From Bordetella sp. LUAb4 (lineage in GTDB: Bacteria; Pseudomonadota; Gammaproteobacteria; Burkholderiales; Burkholderiaceae_B), in the NCBI RefSeq assembly GCF_021325795.1, contig NZ_JAHPZX010000003.1, positions 744,001 to 808,000 on the forward strand: a stretch of DNA of 64,000 nucleotides. Reading direction: 5' to 3'. Under the pieces are notes generated by a model. That model ran no database searches. It was given only the letters and a program-made list of their open reading frames with translations, and was not told the DNA's origin. The position numbers and the translations under genes are program-made. Below, in pieces: positions 17,422 through 25,713 of this stretch (position 1 is its first letter; each line of letters starts with the position of its first letter).

Positions 17422-18579
17422 TTATGTGGCGTTTTTAATTGGTTTTTCGTAGGTGAATACCTCCGGTTCCGCGGTCAGGCTGTAGCGCGTGAAGGTACGG
17501 TTCAACGCTGGCAAGGGCGCGACCTCCATCTCGCCCACCGCCGGTTCCATGATGACCATGGCTACGCTGGCCGACAGGTTGTCATGGCTGCCGGGACGCG
17601 GCGGCCGGCAAACGGAATAGGGCGCGCCGAAGTCATCGAAGAAGGCGTCGCGCATGTCATCGCGCGTCAGCGTGGGCGTGGCGTTCAGGCGTCGGCGCAC
17701 GCGCCAGTCGCGGTACTGGCTTTCCGGCGTGCTGGCGCGGCCGGTGTCGCGCAGCTTCACCAGCGCGACTTCGCTGACCCAGTGGTTGGCGTGCACGATC
17801 AGGTCATCGTTGCCCGGGTAGATGGGGAAAGCCTCATCGGTAGTGCATTCGAAATCGATGCCGAAGCCCGCGGCCATGCCCAGCATGATGTTGTTGGAGC
17901 AGGACTTGGGCGTGGTCGCCACCGCCTTCAGGGCCAGGGCGAAATGCTGCTGTTCCAACACCTTGCGGCGGATCAGCGACAGCGGCACGCCCAACTGCTT
18001 GAAGTCGCGATCCGATTCCAGGTAGTTGGCGGTGATGGACACCCCCGCGCTGTTCAGGCCGCTGCGCGCCAGGCCGCCCGCCTCGACGAAGGTCAGCATG
18101 TCGGGGCCATCGTCCTGGCGGATACGCAGCACGATGGCGGTATCCGCGCATTCGGCGCGCCAATCCCAGTTCTGGCCATGGATCAGGTTGCCCGTGGCCG
18201 ACCGCGTCGGCAGGATCAATGCGCCCGTGCAGCCATCGCCCGGCTCCAGCTCGGCCGCCTTGTTCTTTTCCGCGCGTGCCTTGGCCACGACCTCCGTGCG
18301 CGCGTTGATCATGACGATGTCTTCCAGCGTCACACCGGCGCCTTCGGCGATGCCGCGCATCTCTTCCAGATAATGCGGGGCGAAATCCTCGATTTCCTTG
18401 GCGAAGGCATTGATCAGACGGGAACGCGCCGGACCGTCGTAACCGAGGCTTACCAGGGTCTGGCCATACATGGCCACGCTCAGGCGCACCCGGTCGGCCG
18501 CGATCTGCCCGTACTGCTTGCCGCGAGCTTGCGGTTTGCCGGAAACGGAAACAAAAGGAAATTGCTGTGGAGTGGTCAT
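17422..18579 (-). CDS. C45-type N-terminal-nucleophile hydrolase (acyl-CoA:6-APA acyltransferase-like)
   Basis: C45 proteins are synthesised as precursors cleaved before a Cys that then becomes the catalytic N-terminal nucleophile. Here GDGCTGALI places it at about Cys117. Other family marks are IHGQNWDW, SGLNSAGVSITANYL and the C-terminal GSHDNLSASVAMVIMEP. Relatives hydrolyse or transfer acyl groups on amides, including penicillins and acylated amino acids. ATG 18579 (MTTPQQFP) is chosen because AGGA lies about 9 nt upstream; an in-frame TTG at 18630 would add 17 residues. It is co-directional with the binding protein, suggesting it acts on the imported compound. Confidence 0.85.
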   Translation of the reverse strand: MTTPQQFPFVSVSGKPQARGKQYGQIAADRVRLSVAMYGQTLVSLGYDGPARSRLINAFAKEIEDFAPHYLEEMRGIAEGAGVTLEDIVMINARTEVVAKARAEKNKAAELEPGDGCTGALILPTRSATGNLIHGQNWDWRAECADTAIVLRIRQDDGPDMLTFVEAGGLARSGLNSAGVSITANYLESDRDFKQLGVPLSLIRRKVLEQQHFALALKAVATTPKSCSNNIMLGMAAGFGIDFECTTDEAFPIYPGNDDLIVHANHWVSEVALVKLRDTGRASTPESQYRDWRVRRRLNATPTLTRDDMRDAFFDDFGAPYSVCRPPRPGSHDNLSASVAMVIMEPAVGEMEVAPLPALNRTFTRYSLTAEPEVFTYEKPIKNAT

Positions 18580-18690
18580 CGAGCCGTCCTGCGCCTGCGC
18601 GGCAGAGGTGGAGGGAAGGGTAAAGGGCAAACGCAGGACTCGCCGCGACGCGTCATAGTCGAGCCCGTTATGTAAAAACAGCCGGAAAAA

Positions 18691-18713
18691 ATTCTAAACT
18701 AAATTGGCGCCAA
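18691..18713 (-). promoter_or_regulatory. Operator box 3 (TTGGCGCCAA at 18704-18713) and -10 of the C45-SBP operon
   Basis: On the minus strand a -10 TAGAAT (18691-18696) lies 7 bp downstream of the palindrome TTGGCGCCAA (18704-18713), which would occupy the promoter spacer. It is 125 bp from the C45 start and 239 bp from the divergent M48 gene. Its flanks are A/T tracts, as at the other two boxes. Confidence 0.65.
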
Positions 18714-18951
18714 AAAATAAAGGGTTTCCCCCACGTCTATACGACTAGGAGAAATCGGATTCCAACTCTTACACATAATGTTTCCGATTGTCGCAATGGC
18801 GCCTTGGCGTGCGCCTACGATTCGGGCGCTCCGCGTCGCGGTCAGCACGTCCACCGCCGCGGGGACCACATCCAAAAAACCCGCGCCGGCTCCAGAAGCC
18901 GGCACAAGGCTGTTTCCCCCCGGAAACGGCCCTAAATGACGGAACTTGCTC

Positions 18952-21900
18952 GTGTCTACCCTACCCGACTCGCTGCCGCCTGGCTTCCCCGCGACCTCTG
19001 CTCCCCCGCGCGCGACCAGCGCTTACCGCAACCGTGCCTGGGTCGCCGTCGGCGGCCTGCTGGTGTTCATGGTGCTTTACCTGGGGCTGGCCGGCTGGCT
19101 GGTCTTTACCGCGTATCGCATGCTGGCCGGCGCCATCGCCGCCAGCGGCGCGCTTGCCGGTCCCTCCGAATCGGCGGGCGATAGCGTCGTCGTCGGTTAT
19201 GCGGTGGGGACGTGCGCGGCCTTCCTGGCCGCGTTCATGTTGAAGGGCCTGTTCTTCGTCAAGCGCGCCAGCGACGACGATGAATACGAGATCAAGGCAG
19301 ACACGCAGCCTGAACTGTTCAACTTCCTGCACGCCATGGCCGACGCCGCCGGCGCGCCACGGCCGCATCGGGTGTTCCTGTCGTCGCGGGTGAATGCGTC
19401 GGTGTCCTACGACCTGTCCATCCTGAATCTGCTGCTGCCGTCGCGCAAGAATCTGGAGATCGGCCTGGGCCTGGTCAACGTGTTGACGCTGGCGGAGCTG
19501 CGTGCCGTGCTGGCGCACGAGTTCGGTCACTTCGCTCAGCGCTCCATGGCGGTCGGCCGCTGGGTCTATATCGCCCAGCAGATCGCCGGCCATCTGGTGG
19601 CGCGGCGCGACCGCTTCGACCGCTTTCTGCAATCCATCTCGGGTTCGGATTTCCGCATCGCCTGGATAGGCTGGCTGATCAGCCTGATCGTGTGGGCCAT
19701 CCGTGCCCTGGTTGATTCCGCCTTCCGTGTCGTCGTGTTGATGCAACGTGCCCTGTCGCGCGAAATGGAATTGAATGCCGACCTGGTAGCCGTGCATCTG
19801 ACGGGCAGCGATGCCTTGGTGCATGCGCTGCATCGCCTGCAAGCCGCCGACGATTCCTGGGACCGTGCCCTGCGCTTTGCCTTCAACGAGAAAGGCGACG
19901 GCCATCCGCCGGTCGATATCTTCGCCGTGCAGACGCGCATCCTGGGCCATATGCGCCGCATCCTCAACGATCCGACCTATGGCATCGTCGACCCCGTTCC
20001 CGCCGATAACCCGGCGGCGCATCGCGTGTTCAAGGCTGGCCTGGCCCAACCGCCCCGCATGTGGCTGACGCATCCGCTGAATCACGAGCGCGAAGCCAAC
20101 GCCAAGGCCAACTATGTGCCGTCGCCGATGGAAGAGGGCAGTGCGTGGGACCTGTTCCGCGATGCCGACGCGCTGCGCCTGCGCCTGACGGAAGTGACGC
20201 TGGGTCCCAAGGACAAGGACGCTGTCGAGGCGGAGCCGCTGGACGTCACCCTGCAGCGCCTGGATGATCAGTTCAACCGCGAGTATCTGGACAGCCGCTA
20301 TCGTGGCATCTACTTCGGCCGTTCGCCCGTGCGCCACACCGCTGATGCCAGCGCGCTGTTCGATGCGTCGGCGTCCGCCGATCCCGCTGTGCATGCCACG
20401 TTCTATCCGCCCAGCCTGACGCGGGACATGGAGGAATTGCGCGCGCTGGAGTTGGATGTCGATCAACTGCGCGGCCTGAGCGACGGCGACCTCAAGGTCG
20501 AAGGCGGCAAGATCCGCCATCGTGGCGGCGAGTCGTCGTTGTCGGAACTGCCGTCCTTGATGCAGTCGACGGAGCGCGAGTTGGAAACGGTGCGCGCCCG
20601 CCTGCGCGATCACGATTACGCCTGCCGTGGCTGGCATCTGGCCGCGGCGCGTGGCGTTGGTCCGGACTGGGCCGCTTATCTCGAAGGCGTGCTGCGCGCG
20701 CTGCATTTCGCCGATCACGCCGAAGCCAATCTGCGCGATGCCAACGCTGCCTTCAACAGCTGGATCTCGGTGGAGACCGCCGCGCGCCGCGTCAGCGGTG
20801 GCGGGCGCAAGCGCGTGCTCGCCGCGGCCAAGGATCTGTACGCGACGTTGCAGCAGACTTATGCCAAAGCCGCCGAGGTGCAGCTCAATCCGCGCCTGGC
20901 CGCGGCCACGCACATCGAGGATTTTCCCAAGGAACTGGGTGCGTTCGAGTTGACCGAGCCCACCGCCAAGAACCTGGGCAGCTGGATCGATGTGATCGAT
21001 GGCTGGGTCAATACCGCCACCGGCATGCTGGGCGCCTTGCGCAGCCGGGCCCTGGATGAACTGCTGCTCACCGAGTCGCGAGTCGCCGCGCACGCCTTGC
21101 AGCCGACCGGGCCGGATGCCGCGCGTCCGTTCGATGCCGCGCAATTGCCGCTGGACGCGGTAGGCGCGCCGCTTGGTGCCGCCGAGCCGCCGCCGCGGGT
21201 GCCGCTGGCCTACTCCACCTTGCTGCCCGGCCATGAGCGCCAGCGCCAGACCAGACTGAACTGGTGGAGCCGCTTCCTTATCGCCGACGGTGCGTTGCCG
21301 TCGCTGCTGCGCCTGGCGGTGGCGGGCTCCATCGTCGCGGTGGTGCTGGGCATCAGCACTTTCCTGGGCAATGCCAGCCTGACCATCTATAACGGACTGG
21401 GCCAGCCGGTCATCGTCAGTGTGGGCCCGGACGTGCGCCTGCAGGTCGGCGCCCACGGCTATGTCAGCCACACGATGAAGCCGGGCGCCGCTTATACGGT
21501 GGAGACCCGCACGCTCAAGGGCGATGTGATCGAGTCCTTCAACGGCGACATCGACAATCGCTTCTCCCATGTGGTGTATGACGTGGCCGGCGCCAGCCCG
21601 CTGGTGGAGTGGACCGCTGCCTACGGCAACGCCACGGAACGGCCGCCAGTGGCGCATGGCGCGCCGCGCTGGAGCACCATCAACGTCGACTACATGTTCC
21701 GTGAGCCCCCCAGCTCCGTCAAGACCAAGGGTGGCGGCGCCACGCGCACCGCGCTGGAAGGCGGCGGTGATGCCGGTCCCGAGGCACTGCTGCGCCAGGT
21801 GTCGTCCAAGGAAGAACGCGAGGCCATGCTGCTGGCACATGCGCGTTGGGATCCGCCCTCCAACCCCCATTCCATGGAGTGGCTGATGGCGGCGGCCGGT

Positions 21901-22875
21901 GTGCCGGGCTTCGATGACGTTCTGGCGCAGCGCCTGCTTGTTGCCCCCAAGGACATCCTGTTGAACCGGCTGCGTCAGGACACGGCCAGCGGTGCGCAAC
22001 GCGAGGCCATCTGCAAGGATCTGACGCAACAGGCGCAGGCGAACCCGAACGATGGCGATGCACAGTATCTGGCGGTGCGCTGCCTGCCGGAATCGCCCGC
22101 CAAGGACCAAGCCTTCATCGATGGCAGCAAGCGCTGGCCGCGGCAGGCATGGTTCGCCAACGCAGCGGGCAACATCGCCGCGGGCAAGGGCGATTGGGCG
22201 AGTGCGCAGTCGGGCCTGATGGCGGGTTACCGGCAACTGCCCATGTTGCAGGCGGGCATCGCGCCCGAACTGGCGCGGGTCATGCGAATGGGTGGCCGTC
22301 CCGATACTTTCGTCATGGATGACCTGGCCAGCCACTCGCGCGAGCTGAGCACGCTGCGCGCGTTGGAAACCGGCCAGGGCTTGCCGAAACGGCCCGAGCT
22401 GCAGGCATTCCCCGCGCTAGCCCAGGGGCGTCTGGATGCCGCCGCCGACCTGGCGCACCAGAAGCCCGCGACCGAAGCGCGCATCCTGCGCCTGGTTGGC
22501 GCCTCCGACGGCGCTTCGCCGGCAGCCGTCGATCGCGCGCTGGCGTTACCGGCTGGCGAGGGGCTGGACGAGGACACGATCTGGACCAGTATCGCGCTGG
22601 CTGCGCGCGCCAAGCGCGACTATGCCCCGTTGATGGCTAAAGTGCCGGACGAGCTGCAGCGCTACAAGCCGGCCATGACCAGGTTCCTCGACGCGATCCA
22701 GCAGAAGCGTCCTGCCGGCGCGGCCGAACAAAACCTCGATGGCCTGCCGCCGGCGATGCGTGGCCAGGCCTATGCCATGGCCACCGTTCTGCTGGGCAAG
22801 GACACGCCGGCGGCGTGGCGCCGGGGCGCGTTGGCCCTGCTGTTCGCGCCGGAGCGTCCTTACTTCAAGAGCTAG
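18952..22875 (+). CDS. Giant M48-family (HtpX/Ste24-like) membrane metallopeptidase with a long unknown C-terminal part
   Basis: Of about 1307 residues, only the first 300 or so are recognisable. Two membrane helices (about 28-50 and 80-98) flank a loop. The zinc motif HEFGH starts at about 189. The downstream ligand region EMELNAD (about 271-277) and further hydrophobic helices follow. The rest is not a family I recognise: a charged stretch, a membrane helix near 782-805, then a beta-rich segment and helical, TPR-like sequence. GTG 18952 is chosen for GGAA spacing; TTG 18946 is the alternative. Ordinary M48 peptidases are about 300-500 residues. The 3' end overlaps the convergent M81 gene by 11 bp. 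Confidence 0.8.
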   Translation: MSTLPDSLPPGFPATSAPPRATSAYRNRAWVAVGGLLVFMVLYLGLAGWLVFTAYRMLAGAIAASGALAGPSESAGDSVVVGYAVGTCAAFLAAFMLKGLFFVKRASDDDEYEIKADTQPELFNFLHAMADAAGAPRPHRVFLSSRVNASVSYDLSILNLLLPSRKNLEIGLGLVNVLTLAELRAVLAHEFGHFAQRSMAVGRWVYIAQQIAGHLVARRDRFDRFLQSISGSDFRIAWIGWLISLIVWAIRALVDSAFRVVVLMQRALSREMELNADLVAVHLTGSDALVHALHRLQAADDSWDRALRFAFNEKGDGHPPVDIFAVQTRILGHMRRILNDPTYGIVDPVPADNPAAHRVFKAGLAQPPRMWLTHPLNHEREANAKANYVPSPMEEGSAWDLFRDADALRLRLTEVTLGPKDKDAVEAEPLDVTLQRLDDQFNREYLDSRYRGIYFGRSPVRHTADASALFDASASADPAVHATFYPPSLTRDMEELRALELDVDQLRGLSDGDLKVEGGKIRHRGGESSLSELPSLMQSTERELETVRARLRDHDYACRGWHLAAARGVGPDWAAYLEGVLRALHFADHAEANLRDANAAFNSWISVETAARRVSGGGRKRVLAAAKDLYATLQQTYAKAAEVQLNPRLAAATHIEDFPKELGAFELTEPTAKNLGSWIDVIDGWVNTATGMLGALRSRALDELLLTESRVAAHALQPTGPDAARPFDAAQLPLDAVGAPLGAAEPPPRVPLAYSTLLPGHERQRQTRLNWWSRFLIADGALPSLLRLAVAGSIVAVVLGISTFLGNASLTIYNGLGQPVIVSVGPDVRLQVGAHGYVSHTMKPGAAYTVETRTLKGDVIESFNGDIDNRFSHVVYDVAGASPLVEWTAAYGNATERPPVAHGAPRWSTINVDYMFREPPSSVKTKGGGATRTALEGGGDAGPEALLRQVSSKEEREAMLLAHARWDPPSNPHSMEWLMAAAGVPGFDDVLAQRLLVAPKDILLNRLRQDTASGAQREAICKDLTQQAQANPNDGDAQYLAVRCLPESPAKDQAFIDGSKRWPRQAWFANAAGNIAAGKGDWASAQSGLMAGYRQLPMLQAGIAPELARVMRMGGRPDTFVMDDLASHSRELSTLRALETGQGLPKRPELQAFPALAQGRLDAAADLAHQKPATEARILRLVGASDGASPAAVDRALALPAGEGLDEDTIWTSIALAARAKRDYAPLMAKVPDELQRYKPAMTRFLDAIQQKRPAGAAEQNLDGLPPAMRGQAYAMATVLLGKDTPAAWRRGALALLFAPERPYFKS

Positions 22876-24463
22876 TGCTATTGCCGGCGTTGTCCAGCAC
22901 CGCGGGGTAGCCCGCGGAGACATGCGTATTGCGGAACGGCAGGCGCGACAGATCCAGGCAGGCCGGTCCGGGCGCATCGCAGTCGATGATGCGCACGCAG
23001 CGTTCGGCGAACGCGGCACGGAAATGATTCTTGGCCTTCACGCATAGCAGGCGCAAAGCTTGCAGATCGATGCCGTGCAGCGCGTAGAAGGCAGGGTCGT
23101 CGGCCGCCACCACGCGTTCGGTCACGATGATGCGTAGCGTCGGCAGATCATGCAGGGCCAGGACGGCGCTGCTGCCGCAGCGGCGCTCCACGCCGGTTTG
23201 CATGGGGCCGGTGTTGCGGTAGCGTCCGTCGGTTAGCCGTTCGACGGTGATGCGCACGGGCACGGGTGCGCCGAAGTGCTCGCCGTAGCGGCCACCCAGG
23301 GTGATGTCCAAGGTGGCGCCCACGCCCGCTTGCCGCGCCAGGGCGGCCACGTCTGGATCGGCGAAGCTCGCGAACAGCGCCGGGACGGCCGGCCGCGCGG
23401 CGCACAGCGCGGCGAACAGGCCCGGCGTGTCGCCACCGCCGCCTGACATGGCATTGTCACCGGAGTCGGTGATGGCGATCAGGCCTGGCGCCGTGATGGC
23501 CAGGGCCTCGGCCAGCGCCGCCCGAGGCGAGGGCAGCGACATGATGAAGCGCGGGAAGCATGCGTGGACGCGATCGTGCATGGCGCGCGCGGCCTGTTGC
23601 GCCTGGGTGCCAAGGGGATCCAGGGCGGCGTCGCTGATGACGAAAATCGAGGCGCCGGTGGCCGCCGTGTCCGAATACGGAAAACCGCCGAAGACCAGCA
23701 CGTCCAGCACCCCGTCCTTGATCTGTGCGAGGGCGGACTGTTCCAGGTCGTGCATGGGGCCGGCGGCCGTGCGCATATTGATGCTGGGAAGGACGATGCC
23801 CTCATTGACCAGCACCCGGCAGGTCTTCAGGCCTTCGTCGACACAACGCAGCAGACCGCGCAACACCCGGTCAGCCGCCTGATCCATGTCGACGTGCGGA
23901 TGCGTGCGATAGACCGCCGCGATGTCCAACACGTCGGCCCAGGCAGCCGGCATATTGCCGTGCAAGTCGAAGCTGGCACCCAGAGGTACGTCGGGCAGCA
24001 TGGTCCGCACCATGCGCGCGAGGTCCAGCTCCGGCGTTGCGCGCGTGGGGGTGATGGCGGCGCCATGCAGGGACAAGTAAACCGCATCCCAGCGCGGCGC
24101 CGCTCGCGGGGTATCGGCAGCGGACGCAGGATCTTCGTTGGCTCCTTCGCTTCCTTTCTTGTTCCCCTCTTCGCTCAAGCCCTCGCGCAGCGCCTGCATC
24201 AGCCGCGTGATGACATCGTCGTCGATCGGCCCCGCGGGCAAGGCCGAGGCGCAGCGCAGCACCACCACCTCCCAGTCAGGATGCGCCACCGCGAAGCGCG
24301 CCACCGCGCCGAGTTCGGTCGCCGTGCCTCGCATCGTTTCCAGGACTTGCGGACCGGACTGCCACTCGTACTGCTCGAATTGTTCGAACGTCGCCGGCAC
24401 GGGACAGAAGGCATTGCCTTCGAACCACAGCCGCGCCACGGCCAGGCGTTTGCGTCGCGCCAT
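22865..24463 (-). CDS. M81 family metallohydrolase (MlrC-like)
   Basis: MlrC-type proteins are zinc metallohydrolases first known from microcystin breakdown; many homologues act on other amides. Landmarks are VYLSLHGAAITPTRATPE, GASFDLHGNMPAAW, YRTHPHVDMDQAADR and ITDSGDNAMSGGGGDTPG, whose Asp/His residues are the expected zinc ligands. Residues about 92-127 are an unusually charged, Ser/Gly/Glu-rich insertion not typical of the family. ATG 24463 overlaps the TGA of the upstream Bug-receptor gene by one base, so translation is coupled. A longer open frame upstream is out of phase with that gene and is rejected. Confidence 0.88.
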   Translation of the reverse strand: MARRKRLAVARLWFEGNAFCPVPATFEQFEQYEWQSGPQVLETMRGTATELGAVARFAVAHPDWEVVVLRCASALPAGPIDDDVITRLMQALREGLSEEGNKKGSEGANEDPASAADTPRAAPRWDAVYLSLHGAAITPTRATPELDLARMVRTMLPDVPLGASFDLHGNMPAAWADVLDIAAVYRTHPHVDMDQAADRVLRGLLRCVDEGLKTCRVLVNEGIVLPSINMRTAAGPMHDLEQSALAQIKDGVLDVLVFGGFPYSDTAATGASIFVISDAALDPLGTQAQQAARAMHDRVHACFPRFIMSLPSPRAALAEALAITAPGLIAITDSGDNAMSGGGGDTPGLFAALCAARPAVPALFASFADPDVAALARQAGVGATLDITLGGRYGEHFGAPVPVRITVERLTDGRYRNTGPMQTGVERRCGSSAVLALHDLPTLRIIVTERVVAADDPAFYALHGIDLQALRLLCVKAKNHFRAAFAERCVRIIDCDAPGPACLDLSRLPFRNTHVSAGYPAVLDNAGNSTSS

Positions 24464-25488
24464 CAGTCCTGCTCCTTCGAATTGGGCAACAGCTTGCGGT
24501 AGCGGGCCTGTTCCGCGCTGATCTGCCGGGCCAGCTTGTCGGGCGCGCCGCCTACCGGGATGGCGCCCAGGGACTCGAATTTTTCCCGCATGGCCTGCTC
24601 GTTGACGATGGCGTTCACCTCGGTATTGAGCCGCTGCACCACGGCGTCCGGCGTGCCGGCGGGCGCGACGATGGCAAACCAGGAAAGCACGACGTACCCG
24701 GGCACCGTCGCCCCGACCGGTTGGACGCCAGGCAATACGTCCAGTGCTTTCTCGCTGGTCACGCCCAGCGCCACTTCCTTGCCCGACTTGATGTAGCCCA
24801 AGGCGGTCGGCACGTTGTCGCCGGCCAGCTCGACGTGGCCCGCGATGAGATCCGCCGATACCTGCGCCGCGCCCTTGAAGGGGACGTGCACGATGTCCAC
24901 GCCTGTCATCTGCTTGAGCACTTCCAGTTCGATGTGCGCGGTGCTGCCGACCCCGGGCGAGGCCCAGTTGAGCTTGCCGGGATGGGCTTTGGCGTAGTCG
25001 ATCAGGTCGCGCATGTTTTTCAGACCGGTGCCGGGATAGGCCAGGATCACGTTGGGCACATCGGCCACATAGGCTACTGGTGCGAAGTCCTTTTCCGGAT
25101 CGAAGTTCAGGCGCTTGTAGATGTTGGCGTTGATGGCCAGCGGGCCTGGCGTCGCCAGCAGCAGCGTATAGCCATCCGGCGCCGCGTGCGCGACCATGGC
25201 CGCGCCGATATTCGCCCCGGCACCCGGCTTGTTTTCGACGATGACGCTCTGCTTCAGGCGTTTGGTCAGTCCTTCGGCGACCAGGCGGGCCAGTACATCG
25301 GTGGTGCCGCCCGGGGCGAAGGGGACAATCAGTTGTATCGGCCTGGACGGCCACGGATCCGCCGCATGGGCGGCGGGACCCGTCACGGCGGCGGCCACCA
25401 TGGCGCACATGGCCAGGAAGCGCCGTGCGGGGGCACGCGATCGCGTGGCGCGGGGATGGGAGTGTGGATGGGGATGCTGGAAGGACAT
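24463..25488 (-). CDS. Tripartite tricarboxylate transporter substrate-binding protein (Bug family)
   Basis: Bug receptors are periplasmic proteins that bind carboxylates, amides or amino acids; they are massively amplified in Bordetella-like genomes and usually orphaned from TctAB. The 341-residue product has a His-rich N-terminus before the signal peptide core and AHA cleavage region. Family marks are PIQLIVPFAPGGTTDVLAR, VENKPGAGANIGA and DGYTLLLAT. It is translationally coupled to the MlrC-like hydrolase, suggesting the receptor senses or binds the hydrolase substrate. It is divergent from the aminotransferase gene. Confidence 0.92.
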   Translation of the reverse strand: MSFQHPHPHSHPRATRSRAPARRFLAMCAMVAAAVTGPAAHAADPWPSRPIQLIVPFAPGGTTDVLARLVAEGLTKRLKQSVIVENKPGAGANIGAAMVAHAAPDGYTLLLATPGPLAINANIYKRLNFDPEKDFAPVAYVADVPNVILAYPGTGLKNMRDLIDYAKAHPGKLNWASPGVGSTAHIELEVLKQMTGVDIVHVPFKGAAQVSADLIAGHVELAGDNVPTALGYIKSGKEVALGVTSEKALDVLPGVQPVGATVPGYVVLSWFAIVAPAGTPDAVVQRLNTEVNAIVNEQAMREKFESLGAIPVGGAPDKLARQISAEQARYRKLLPNSKEQD

Positions 25489-25535
25489 GACGAGGACTAC
25501 CCCTTGATCATTTGATTCATTTGTTTGTGTTTATG

Positions 25536-25547
25536 GATCATATGATC
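25536..25547. promoter_or_regulatory. 12-bp palindrome in the divergent Bug/aminotransferase intergenic region
   Basis: GATCATATGATC is perfectly self-complementary and is flanked by related half-sites (TTGATCATTTGATTCA at 25504-25519, TTTGATCCATGAGG at 25570-25583). It may be an operator for the RpiR regulator encoded at 27086. The regulator assignment is inference. Confidence 0.4.
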
Positions 25548-25642
25548 TATAAATGCTGCTGGTCAAGCCGTTTGATCCATGAGGCTCATTCGGTCCATTC
25601 CGCCCTTCGATTCCTGCCCGATTCCGCGGCCCGTTCAGTTTT

Positions 25643-25712
25643 TTCGATCTTTCGACTTCGACTTTTCGACCTCTCGACCTCTCGACCTTTCGACCCTTTC
25701 GATTCTTCGATC
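25643..25712. repeat. TCGACCT-type short tandem repeats directly upstream of the aminotransferase
   Basis: About eight degenerate copies of TTCGAC/CTCGACC lie in 70 bp and run up to the start codon of the aminotransferase, leaving no recognisable Shine-Dalgarno sequence there. Confidence 0.7.
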
Positions 25713-25713
25713 C

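Noticed and set aside
18961-22335. A 1124-codon open frame on the minus strand opposite the M48 gene
   Set aside because: It is a high-GC antisense shadow: composition is His/Arg/Gln/Gly-rich with no family landmark, and the plus-strand frame carries a full zinc protease signature.
24464-25408. Upstream extension of the M81 frame to 847 residues
   Set aside because: It is the shifted frame of the Bug-receptor gene; the coupled ATG at 24463 starts family similarity.
25643-25712. Possible CRISPR-like array upstream of the aminotransferase
   Set aside because: Units are 6-8 bp, degenerate and contiguous with no spacers; a simple low-complexity repeat.
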